Below, piece after piece: positions 1 through 5,785 of a DNA stretch of 30,831 nucleotides. Position numbers and translations under genes: made by a program. Source of the DNA: Oscillospiraceae bacterium (GTDB lineage Bacteria > Bacillota > Clostridia > Oscillospirales > Acutalibacteraceae); contig WREG01000001.1 in assembly GCA_009779455.1 (NCBI GenBank), forward strand, positions 1-30,831, read 5' to 3'. The notes beneath the pieces are model-generated. The model did no database searches. It was not told the origin of the DNA and was given only the letters and a program-made list of their open reading frames with translations. Within the stretch, counting starts at the first letter, position 1. Each line of letters begins with the position of its first letter.

Positions 1-2
1 TA

Positions 3-332
3 CCGTTTTTTATGAGGCTTGCGGGAGCGTCGGAGGTCGAAATAGGGGACGGCTTCGACGTTGACGGCGCGGTAAGGCTGGTCACGGGCGGCGCGGTGAT
101 CTTAATCCCCATGAGCGAGCTTGTGGATTTCGCCGCCGAGGCCGCAAGGCTCAGCAAAGAATTGAAGGACGCGGAAAAACAGCTTGAAAACATAAATTCC
201 AAGCTGTCGAACGAAGGTTTTTTGGCGAAAGCCCCCGAAAACGTTGTAACCGGCCAGAAGGAAGCGGCGGCAAGGCTGGAGGAGAAGATTTCGATGCTCA
301 GGGCCAATATTGATAAAATAAATTTGATTTAA
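3..332 (+). CDS. valS: Valine--tRNA ligase, C-terminal end (partial)
   Basis: The gene runs in from the left edge, and the frame is open from base 3. About 109 residues are visible. They match the C-terminal tail of valyl-tRNA synthetase, which charges tRNA-Val in the cytoplasm. A short strand-rich segment (EIGDGFDVDGAVRLVTGGAVILIPMS split over residues 10-38) is followed by the characteristic Val-RS coiled-coil arm. The arm is recognisable by SKELKDAEKQLENINSKLSN, then FLAKAPENVV and a second basic/acidic helix rich in K, E and L (EEKISMLRANIDKI). This arm contacts the tRNA in the family. The catalytic HIGH and KMSKS regions lie outside the window. The ATG at base 12 is internal, not a start. 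No terminator is visible before the next gene 16 bases downstream. Confidence 0.93.
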   Translation, partial: PFFMRLAGASEVEIGDGFDVDGAVRLVTGGAVILIPMSELVDFAAEAARLSKELKDAEKQLENINSKLSNEGFLAKAPENVVTGQKEAAARLEEKISMLRANIDKINLI

Positions 333-348
333 GAAAGGGGCTGATTTT

Positions 349-627
349 ATGATGTATCCTTATATGACGCTTGCGGATGAAACAGGGATTGTGCATTCGC
401 ACTTGTTGGGGGAAGGCAACGAAAAATATGTTGAAGTCCATTTTGAACGGCCCAAGCCTTACGGGTTTGATTCCGCCAGATGCCGCCTGCCTTCTTATGA
501 ATGGGTCATGCGGGACGGTTTCACGGACGATGAAATAGCTATGTTTGAGCGTATGCTTCATGCCAACGCGCACTCTTTCTTTAAATACGCGGCGATTGGG
601 GGGATTGGCGTTGCCAAAGCTATTTAG
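349..627 (+). CDS. Hypothetical small soluble protein paired with a DUF4160-like gene
   Basis: A 92-residue soluble protein with no signal peptide or membrane segment. A clear ribosome site (AAAGGGG, 8 bases upstream) precedes tandem ATG codons at 349 and 352. The N-terminal half is rich in aromatic and His residues (YPYMTLADETGIVHSH), followed by VEVHFERP and YGFDSARCRLPSYEW. The C-terminal half is helical and acidic, ending in FKYAAIGGIGVAKAI. I do not recognise a named domain. The last 17 bases overlap the TTG start of the next gene, so the two are probably translationally coupled. The partner is DUF4160-like, and genes of that family often sit beside another small gene, which raises a two-component, possibly toxin-antitoxin-like, reading. 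That reading is inference. Confidence 0.75.
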   Translation: MMYPYMTLADETGIVHSHLLGEGNEKYVEVHFERPKPYGFDSARCRLPSYEWVMRDGFTDDEIAMFERMLHANAHSFFKYAAIGGIGVAKAI

Positions 628-889
628 GACAGGCCAATATGTGATTTTCTTTTGGCTGAATGAAAACGACGAGCCTGTTCGTGTCCATATCGGGATAGTG
701 AACCCTTCGCCAAACGCCACCAAAATATGGCTTACAAAGGGCGGGGGCTGTATTGCCGCCAACAACAAAAGCAGAATACCTCAAAAAGATTTAAATGAGC
801 TAATGGGAATTATCCAAGACAACTTTTTCTATATATGCAGCAAATGGAAAGAATACTTTAGAACTGACACAATCAAGTTTTATTGTTAG
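611..889 (+). CDS. DUF4160 domain-containing protein
   Basis: A 92-residue product if translation starts at the TTG at 611. A GGGGGG run about 8 bases before it can act as the ribosome site, and the reading then begins LPKLFRTGQYVIFFW. That is the typical DUF4160 opening (MPxLFRxxGYxxFFxxNExxxPxHVHV). Further hallmarks follow: NENDEPVRVHIGI, then AKIWL-like TKIWLTKGG, and a C-terminal helix ending in WKEYF. An ATG at 545 in the same frame would add 22 residues from antisense-like sequence of the upstream gene and does not fit the family. DUF4160 proteins are small, of unknown function, and often adjacent to another small gene. The unusual TTG start inside the upstream gene suggests coupled translation. 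Confidence 0.75.
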   Translation: MPKLFRTGQYVIFFWLNENDEPVRVHIGIVNPSPNATKIWLTKGGGCIAANNKSRIPQKDLNELMGIIQDNFFYICSKWKEYFRTDTIKFYC

Positions 890-933
890 GATGGAAATTT
901 ACGGGATCTTGCGCCAATTTAAAAAAAATATTC

Positions 934-962
934 TTGACATTTTATAAAAAACAGTATAATAT
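934..962 (+). promoter_or_regulatory. Promoter for the plus-strand antisense RNA (antitoxin)
   Basis: A consensus -35 TTGACA at 934-939 is followed by TATAAT at 955-960 (15-bp spacer). The overlapping TAATAT at 957-962 gives a 17-bp spacer. Transcription would start near 968. No ORF with a ribosome site follows on this strand before the hairpin at 1013-1050, so a short non-coding RNA is the likely product. Confidence 0.75.
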
Positions 963-967
963 ATAGG

Positions 968-1056
968 CAGAGGGCAATGCCGCATGAGCGGTTAGCCCGT
1001 TATGACTGGGTTAAAATAACCGCTACCATTGACGGGGGAGCGGCTATTTTCGTTTT
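968..1056 (+). ncRNA. Putative antisense RNA antitoxin of a type I toxin-antitoxin locus
   Basis: The region runs from the expected start of the 934-962 promoter to the T-rich end after the hairpin at 1013-1050, about 90 nt. It contains a 5' hairpin (GGGC 972-975 with GCCC 995-998, CCGC 980-983 with GCGG 988-991) and the terminator stem. It is antisense to the 3' end and 3' UTR of the minus-strand toxin mRNA. Bacillus type I systems such as txpA/ratA and bsr/SR loci show the same convergent 3'-overlap geometry. Boundaries are inferred from promoter and terminator only. Confidence 0.6.
1013..1050. terminator. Bidirectional hairpin shared by toxin mRNA and antisense RNA
   Basis: The arms are AAAATAACCGCT at 1013-1024 and AGCGGCTATTTT at 1039-1050, with a 14-nt loop. 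Read on the minus strand the single non-Watson-Crick position becomes a G:U pair. On the plus strand it is followed by CGTTTT. The toxin stop codon (1044-1046) lies inside the right arm. The loop carries a run of five G (five C in the toxin mRNA), which could pair with the toxin ribosome site. Confidence 0.7.
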
Positions 1057-1118
1057 ATAATCAGTATGCATACAGTAGTAATATACACGATTAAGTATAG
1101 CATAACCAAATACTCCAC
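1044..1118 (-). CDS. Small hydrophobic type I toxin-like peptide (24 residues)
   Basis: A short reading frame starts with GTG at 1118. It is preceded by a strong ribosome site (AAGGGGGTGAGG on the minus strand) and ends with TAG at 1044-1046. The 24-residue product begins VEYLVMLYLIVYITT, continues VCILII and ends in the basic tail KRK. It is therefore one transmembrane helix with a charged C-terminus, the usual architecture of Fst/TxpA-like and so-called holin-like type I toxins. It has its own promoter at 1201-1228. An antisense RNA promoter faces it, and a hairpin at its 3' end is shared by both transcripts. I recognise the architecture, not a specific family member. If real, it would act at the membrane and be held off by the antisense RNA. 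It could instead be a benign membrane microprotein. Confidence 0.65.
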   Translation of the reverse strand: MEYLVMLYLIVYITTVCILIIKRK

Positions 1119-1200
1119 GGCCTCACCCCCTTTCGGGAAGATCAGCATAACCGCTCACGACTTAAAAGCCGCAAAATACAACAAAGCCCTCTTATGAATT

Positions 1201-1228
1201 ATTATATCACCAAAGAAAAAATTGCCAA
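1201..1228 (-). promoter_or_regulatory. Promoter of the small toxin
   Basis: On the minus strand TTGGCA (1223-1228) is followed after 16 bp by TATAAT (1201-1206). The start would be near 1193, leaving a 5' UTR of about 75 nt before the GTG at 1118. The UTR contains TGAGCGGTTA (1148-1157 on the minus strand), complementary to a site near the 3' end of the same transcript. Confidence 0.7.
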
Positions 1229-1245
1229 TAAAAATAAATTTACCG

Positions 1246-1274
1246 TTGCAAAATTCCCGCCGCCATATTATAAT
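1246..1274 (+). promoter_or_regulatory. Promoter of the RCC1/dockerin gene with overlapping inverted repeat
   Basis: TTGCAA (1246-1251) and TATAAT (1269-1274) are separated by 17 bp, giving a start near 1281. An imperfect inverted repeat (AAAATTCC... to ...GGAATTTT, about 1250-1290) surrounds the -10 box and could be a regulator site or an early hairpin. The promoter diverges from the toxin promoter 18 bp away. Confidence 0.6.
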
Positions 1275-1310
1275 GGTAGCGGAATTTTATTTTGAAAGGG
1301 TTGGGTTTTT

Positions 1311-3062
1311 GTGAAAAAGGCGTTTAGGGGCTTGGTTTCGGTTGTTTTGGCGGTTATTATTTTGTTGGCCTGCCTTCCGCTGGCCGCAAAGGCAGAAAGC
1401 GCGGTTGATTTTGCCGCGGCGGATACTTTTGTCGCCGGGGGCGGGTTCAGCATGGCTGTCAAAGCCGACGGAACCCTTTGGGCTTGGGCCTGGGACGGGA
1501 ATGACGCCGGAAAACCGCAAACCGCTAATAAAAAACCGCCTTCTAAAACAACGCCGGTTAAAATAATGGACAATGTGAAAACTGTATATTCAAATAATTA
1601 TGAATGTTATGCCATAAAAAATGACGGAACACTTTGGTTAATTGAAACTATACTTTTAAGTCCCGTGCGCTTTGAAGTCCCGGTAAAGGTTGCGGATAAT
1701 GTGAAGTCTGTATCATTCGCTGACGGTAATACATTTATGATTAAAACAGACGATTCGTTTTGGGGGTGGGGCTACAATGAAGATGGCCGACTTGGTATCG
1801 GTACGACAGAATATCAGGAATCACCCGTTAAAATTATTGATGATGTTGTATCAGTTGCGCATGGAATCGGACCGGGATACGGAAGCTCGGCAGTAAGCAC
1901 ATTTGTCATAAAAGCGGACGGAACACTTTGGGCTTGGGGAAAAAATGGGTTTGGACGAATAGGCAACGGATCGATGACGGACGTTTATTCACCGGTTAAA
2001 ATAATGGATGATGTAATTTCGGTCAGCGCGGGAAACGCCCGTATAGCCGCAATTAAAACGGACGGAACGCTTTGGACATGGGGTTTTAGCTGGATTCAAA
2101 GAGAGGGTTATGTATTTACAGGTTACTGGATCGGTTCTTTGGGAGGCGCATCCGGCGCATCCGGCAGCGAAAGCATTGGCCGCCCCACCTATGGTGCCTC
2201 ATTACCCGTTAAACTTGCTGATGACGTAAGATTTGTAGATTCTGAGCATCATGTGTGTTACTACATAAAAAACGACAAAATATTGTGGTACTGGGGCGGC
2301 GGCGGGGTTCTTTCAAAAGCGGAAGAACCTGTAAAGTTTTTAGACAATGTTATATATGTGAACGGTACATCTTCAGGTTTACGCGGATTTGCTATTAAAT
2401 CAGACAATACTTTGTGGGCTTGGGGTGATTCATTATATGAGAATAATAGTGAATTATTTGACCCGACAAAAATTGCCGACAATGTTTTAGCTGTTTCAGA
2501 ATATTCATCTCCCAGTTCACATTTCTTGTTCCTTAAAACAGACGCATCCCTTTGGGGCGCGGGGCATCATCTAAGGGGTGAATATCAACCCGGCGCGGAT
2601 TCAACCCCTGTAAAGATTATGGACGGCGTGAAACTGCCGTCACAAAAACAACCTCCCGCTATGCCCGGCAACACCATCACGCTAAATGGCAAGACTGATG
2701 CTGCCTGGAATATTGCGACACTGAGCGAACAAATCGAACTTGACGGAGGCTATATAAAAGCTTTTGATAAAGACGGGTTTGAGATTAAAGGCAGCTATGT
2801 TGGAACAGGTGCGATAATGGGGCTTTATGACAGCGAAGATAAAAAAATTGAAAGCTATGCGTTGGTTGTTAAGGGCGATGTTGAAGGCGACGGATTGATT
2901 TCATCAAGTGACGCGCGGGCCGTTTTGCGTATAGTGGCTAGGATTGACACTCCAAACAAGCCTCAAAACTTAGCCGCCGACGTGAACGGCGACGGCTTTG
3001 TTGACGCGGCCGACGCACGGCTGATACTGCGCTATGTGGCGAAACTGATTGACAAATTTTAA
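1311..3062 (+). CDS. Secreted RCC1-repeat (beta-propeller) protein with C-terminal dockerin
   Basis: A 583-residue exported protein with a GTG start 10 bases after AAAGGG. Residues 1-28 are a signal peptide (KKAFRG, a hydrophobic core, then LPLAAKAES). From about residue 40 to 440 there are repeated RCC1/alpha-tubulin-suppressor-like blades of about 50 residues. Each carries a version of IKADGTLWAWGKNGFGRIG and then SPVKIMDDVISVS, predicting a beta-propeller. The last 65 residues hold two calcium-loop segments, GDVEGDGLISSSDARAVLR and ADVNGDGFVDAADARLILR, that match a type I dockerin. Dockerins bind cohesins on scaffold proteins, so this protein may be attached to a cell-surface complex rather than free. 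The domain binding partner is unknown. No catalytic domain is seen. It has its own promoter at 1246-1274. Confidence 0.88.
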   Translation: MKKAFRGLVSVVLAVIILLACLPLAAKAESAVDFAAADTFVAGGGFSMAVKADGTLWAWAWDGNDAGKPQTANKKPPSKTTPVKIMDNVKTVYSNNYECYAIKNDGTLWLIETILLSPVRFEVPVKVADNVKSVSFADGNTFMIKTDDSFWGWGYNEDGRLGIGTTEYQESPVKIIDDVVSVAHGIGPGYGSSAVSTFVIKADGTLWAWGKNGFGRIGNGSMTDVYSPVKIMDDVISVSAGNARIAAIKTDGTLWTWGFSWIQREGYVFTGYWIGSLGGASGASGSESIGRPTYGASLPVKLADDVRFVDSEHHVCYYIKNDKILWYWGGGGVLSKAEEPVKFLDNVIYVNGTSSGLRGFAIKSDNTLWAWGDSLYENNSELFDPTKIADNVLAVSEYSSPSSHFLFLKTDASLWGAGHHLRGEYQPGADSTPVKIMDGVKLPSQKQPPAMPGNTITLNGKTDAAWNIATLSEQIELDGGYIKAFDKDGFEIKGSYVGTGAIMGLYDSEDKKIESYALVVKGDVEGDGLISSSDARAVLRIVARIDTPNKPQNLAADVNGDGFVDAADARLILRYVAKLIDKF

Positions 3063-3082
3063 ATAAAGGTAGGGGGATTCAT

Positions 3083-3247
3083 GTGAAAAAATTAAAATTG
3101 TATTTGGATAACTGCTGTTACAACAGGCCTTTTGACGATCAGACTCAAATTGATTACACAAAATGGCAGAGGACATTATATGACGGCATGGAAATCGAAG
3201 AAATAAGCGGCAGGGCCATGGAAATTTACAACAATGTATATAAATAA
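3083..3247 (+). pseudogene. PIN-domain nuclease remnant (54 residues)
   Basis: The frame starts with GTG at 3083 after AGGGGG. The first 19 residues (KKLKLYLDNCCYNRPFDDQ) are a typical start of the PIN-like nuclease family, which normally runs to 140-180 residues with further acidic active-site residues. Here the frame passes directly into an unrelated acidic helix (YTKWQRTLYDGMEIEEISG) and stops at residue 54. The PIN fold and all but the first catalytic Asp are missing. I read this as a deletion remnant, possibly of a toxin-antitoxin pair fused to a leftover of its neighbour. The last 14 bases overlap the folC start, so its translation may now serve to couple ribosomes to folC, which has no good ribosome site of its own. 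Confidence 0.6.
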
Positions 3248-4574
3248 ACAGGAACCCATAAATTTTTACCATTCATTGCTGAAATTCGGCGTCAATCCCG
3301 GCCTCGAAAGGATTAACGCCCTGTTGTCCCGCCTTGGCAGCCCCCATATTGGCGGGAATTTCGTCCATGTGGCGGGGACAAACGGCAAGGGCAGCGTCTG
3401 CGCGTTTTTGTCGAATATTTTAAAATGCGCCGGGTACAAAACGGGGCTGTTTATCTCGCCGTATATAATGGAATTCAACGAGCGCATACAGATAAACGGC
3501 GAAAATATCCCCGATGCCAAACTTGCGAAAATTACCGTAGAGATCAAAGCGGCGGTTGAAAATCTTAATAAAAAAAATATCTTCCCCACCGAATTCGAGG
3601 CGGTGACGGCGGCGGCAATGCTGTATTTTAAGCGGGAAAACTGCGATGTCGCCGTGCTTGAAACGGGGTTGGGGGGGCTGTTCGACTCCACCAACGTCAT
3701 AGAAGAGCCGCTCGTGTCGGTCATAACGTCGATATCCATGGACCACGCCGAAATTTTAGGGGGCACAAACGGACTCTCCCCTATTATAAATCGAGAGTCC
3801 GTTATAGAAAAGATAGCCGCCCAAAAATGCGGCATAATAAAACCCGGCCGCCCCGTAGTCACAAACAACAGCCAAGACGAAAAAGTTTTAAAAATCATCA
3901 AAAATACGGCAATGGAAAAGAATTCCCCCCTGCTTGTCGCGGCTACAAAAGGAAAACAAGCGTTAAAATCGACAATAGAGGGCAGTTTTTACAACCTTAA
4001 AACTCTCCACTCTCCACTCTCCACTCTCCACTTAAATATCCCCTTCCCGGGCAGGCATCAGCTTGAAAACGCCATTACCGCCGCCCAAGCGGTATGTGAA
4101 TTATGGAAAAACGGCTTTGACATAAAAGACAGCCACATAGAAGCAGGGATAGAAACCGCGAAAAACCCCGCGCGTATACAGATACTTCAAAAAAGCCCGC
4201 TTATAATCCTCGACGGCTCCCATAACGAAGGGTCTGCCGCCGCCCTTGCCGAAGCCATACGCGAAAATCTGGGCGGCAAAAGGCTTTTGGGGCTTATGGG
4301 CGTGATGAAAGACAAGGATTGCGATAAAATGCTTGAAAACCTGTTGCCCCTGTTTTCCGCCCTCATAACCACCCGGCCCGATAACCCGAGGGCGCTGGCG
4401 GCGGAGGAACTCAAAGCCGCCGCGTCATACTATATGCCCCCTGAAAATATTATACCCGTTGAAAACCCGGCGGACGCTTACAGTTACGCGCTGAAAGCCC
4501 TGCCGGGATTCGACGGGTTTATAATCTGCGGTTCCCTTTACCTCGCGGGGGATATTTTAAGAATTGAGAAATAA
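3234..4574 (+). CDS. folC: Folylpolyglutamate synthase / dihydrofolate synthase
   Basis: A 446-residue cytoplasmic Mur-ligase-type enzyme that adds glutamate to (dihydro)folates with ATP. The P-loop HVAGTNGKGSV lies at residues 45-55. Further family motifs are SPYIMEFNERI, TEFEAVTAAAMLYF, LETGLGG(L)FDSTN, SISMDHAEILG, PGRHQLENA, and ILDGSHNEGSA of the C-terminal domain. Two stretches look foreign. After ILG at about residue 176, where the family usually continues with DTxEKIA, a 12-13-residue segment (GTNGLSPIINRES) is encoded by an 11-bp perfect inverted repeat. At about residues 257-267 a 7-bp tandem array encodes TLHSPLSTLHL. Both keep the reading frame. The start codon at 3234 overlaps the preceding small frame, with no clear ribosome site. 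The gene converges on gtrA-like 4587-5078 with 12 bases between. Confidence 0.93.
   Translation: MYINKQEPINFYHSLLKFGVNPGLERINALLSRLGSPHIGGNFVHVAGTNGKGSVCAFLSNILKCAGYKTGLFISPYIMEFNERIQINGENIPDAKLAKITVEIKAAVENLNKKNIFPTEFEAVTAAAMLYFKRENCDVAVLETGLGGLFDSTNVIEEPLVSVITSISMDHAEILGGTNGLSPIINRESVIEKIAAQKCGIIKPGRPVVTNNSQDEKVLKIIKNTAMEKNSPLLVAATKGKQALKSTIEGSFYNLKTLHSPLSTLHLNIPFPGRHQLENAITAAQAVCELWKNGFDIKDSHIEAGIETAKNPARIQILQKSPLIILDGSHNEGSAAALAEAIRENLGGKRLLGLMGVMKDKDCDKMLENLLPLFSALITTRPDNPRALAAEELKAAASYYMPPENIIPVENPADAYSYALKALPGFDGFIICGSLYLAGDILRIEK
3768..3803 (+). repeat. Palindromic in-frame insertion in folC
   Basis: AACGGACTCTC (3768-3778) and GAGAGTCCGTT (3793-3803) are perfect 11-bp inverted arms around a 14-nt loop. 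The segment encodes extra residues at a point where FolC proteins usually run straight from HxEILG to EKIA. It therefore looks like a short palindromic element inserted in frame. Confidence 0.75.
4002..4032 (+). repeat. 7-bp tandem repeat (ACTCTCC x4) inside folC
   Basis: Four exact copies of ACTCTCC occupy 4002-4029, with a partial fifth (ACT). Because 7 is not a multiple of 3, gain or loss of one unit would frameshift folC. The encoded TLHSPLSTLHL replaces what is normally a short strand before PGxHQxxNA. Confidence 0.9.
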
Positions 4575-4586
4575 TCGCAATATGAT

Positions 4587-5078
4587 TTATTCTTTTTGGG
4601 CTTTTTTAGCTAATTTGTTGGTATTGATAGTCCCCCGGAACACCACGAAAAACTGGAACAAAAACTCCGTCAGGCCGTTTACCGCCATTGTGCCGATGAG
4701 AACGGCATATTCCATCCAGCGGGCGTTTGGGCGCAAACCCGTGAGCGCGTTGCCCCACCATATGGACGCGGGGGTAAAAACCGCGTAATATCCCAACACT
4801 TTCAACATGGCGGCGGGAACGTTCGTCGCGGATTTAAAAGTGTAGCGGCGGTTGATTGTGAACATCCATATTACAGACAGGGCCAGCGCTATAAAATAGC
4901 TCCATCCGTAGGGCTTCCCCGCGTCCCTGAAAATATTCAGCTCCGTCAGCAGCGTAAAAGAGCCGAATTCAATAGCCCCGGCTGAACCTGCGGCTGACAG
5001 ATATTTTACCGCCATCCATGTTTTTTCTTTGGCGGTAAATTCGGTTTGGCCTTGAAGCTTTTTATCTTTTGTTTTCAT
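4587..5078 (-). CDS. GtrA-like family membrane protein
   Basis: A 163-residue integral membrane protein with four predicted helices: about residues 23-46, 58-76, 92-110 and 122-145. The GtrA-like features are the first-helix glycines and aromatic residues (VKYLSAAGSAGAIEFGSF), the internal INRRYTFKS motif after the second helix, and VNGLTEFLFQFFVVF in the last helix. GtrA-like proteins are thought to help move polyprenyl-linked sugars across the membrane for cell-wall or surface glycan glycosylation; the substrate here is unknown. The ribosome site AGAAGG lies 6 bases before the ATG. The gene follows the SanA/YdcF-like gene by 11 bases on the same strand, so the two are probably cotranscribed. 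It converges on folC. Confidence 0.85.
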   Translation of the reverse strand: MKTKDKKLQGQTEFTAKEKTWMAVKYLSAAGSAGAIEFGSFTLLTELNIFRDAGKPYGWSYFIALALSVIWMFTINRRYTFKSATNVPAAMLKVLGYYAVFTPASIWWGNALTGLRPNARWMEYAVLIGTMAVNGLTEFLFQFFVVFRGTINTNKLAKKAQKE

Positions 5079-5089
5079 TTCAAACCTTC

Positions 5090-5707
5090 TTATTTAATAT
5101 TCGATAAATAAAAATCCTTGATCCGCGCTAAAAATTCACGGGTATTATGATATGGCATATTCATATACGGCCTTAAATCGGACGAAACCCCGTAAACTTC
5201 TTCAATCCCCAAATGTTTCGCGATATATACCGCGCGGTAAAGGTGATAGCCCTGCGTCACAATAACGGCGGATTTTATATTTAAAACATTTTTCGCGCGA
5301 TGCATGGATTCAAAGGTGGAAAACCCCTCGCCGTCCAACATTATCGCATCTTCGTCCACGCCTTTATTAACGGCGTAGTTTTTCATAGTCGTTACTTCGT
5401 CATAGCCCTCTTTATTGCCTCCGTCGCCGCTCATTAAAAGCTTTTCCGCCGCGTTTGCGCTCCAAAGCCCCACGCCGCGCAGTATCCTGTCCTCCAGCAT
5501 ATGGCTGGGCACGTCCGGCGCGTGAACCCTCGCCCCCAGCACAAGTATATATTCCGCGCCCAGCCCGGCGGCTTCTTCCGCCTTGACAATATTTTTTTTC
5601 GCGCTCTTTATGACGATAAAATTAATGGCAAAAGGCGCGGCGGCGCAAATAGTGAAAATTACTGCGCATATTATTGTAATTATTTTTAATGTTTTCTTGT
5701 TCTTCAT
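5090..5707 (-). CDS. SanA/YdcF-family (DUF218) envelope protein
   Basis: A 205-residue protein with an N-terminal membrane anchor at about residues 8-30 and a DUF218 domain outside or at the membrane. The DUF218 motifs are YILVLGARV, a dense acidic/basic helix with MLEDRILRGVGLW, LLMSGDGG, YDEVTTMKNYAV, and the downstream IVTQGYHLYRAVYIAKHLG. In the SanA branch the protein is linked to envelope barrier function; no enzymatic role is firmly established. No convincing ribosome site precedes the ATG at 5707, so start choice rests on the anchor sequence MKNKKTLKI. The 68 bases between this gene and prfB hold a 7-bp repeat array and no visible promoter, so it may be read from the prfB promoter. 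Confidence 0.85.
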   Translation of the reverse strand: MKNKKTLKIITIICAVIFTICAAAPFAINFIVIKSAKKNIVKAEEAAGLGAEYILVLGARVHAPDVPSHMLEDRILRGVGLWSANAAEKLLMSGDGGNKEGYDEVTTMKNYAVNKGVDEDAIMLDGEGFSTFESMHRAKNVLNIKSAVIVTQGYHLYRAVYIAKHLGIEEVYGVSSDLRPYMNMPYHNTREFLARIKDFYLSNIK

Positions 5708-5753
5708 AAAATATCAAATCATACGGTCGGACATAAAGCCCGCCACTGTGGCT

Positions 5754-5785
5754 CCTAATCCCTAGTCCCTATCCCCTAATCCCCC
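5754..5785 (-). repeat. G-rich 7-bp tandem array spanning the prfB stop codon
   Basis: On the plus strand four 7-bp units follow one another: CCTAATC, CCTAGTC, CCTATCC, CCTAATC, then CCCC. In the prfB mRNA this reads as G runs of 5, 4, 3 and 3 separated by ATTA, ATA and ACTA, which satisfies the usual G-quadruplex pattern. The TAG stop of prfB (5776-5778) lies inside the array. Confidence 0.85.

Noticed and set aside
3266..3901. Long open frame of 211 codons on the minus strand inside folC
   Set aside because: It lies fully opposite a clear FolC coding sequence, has no ribosome site and no recognisable domain; it follows from codon bias of folC.
4002..4032. CRISPR array
   Set aside because: Units are 7 bp with no spacers and lie inside folC; no cas genes nearby.
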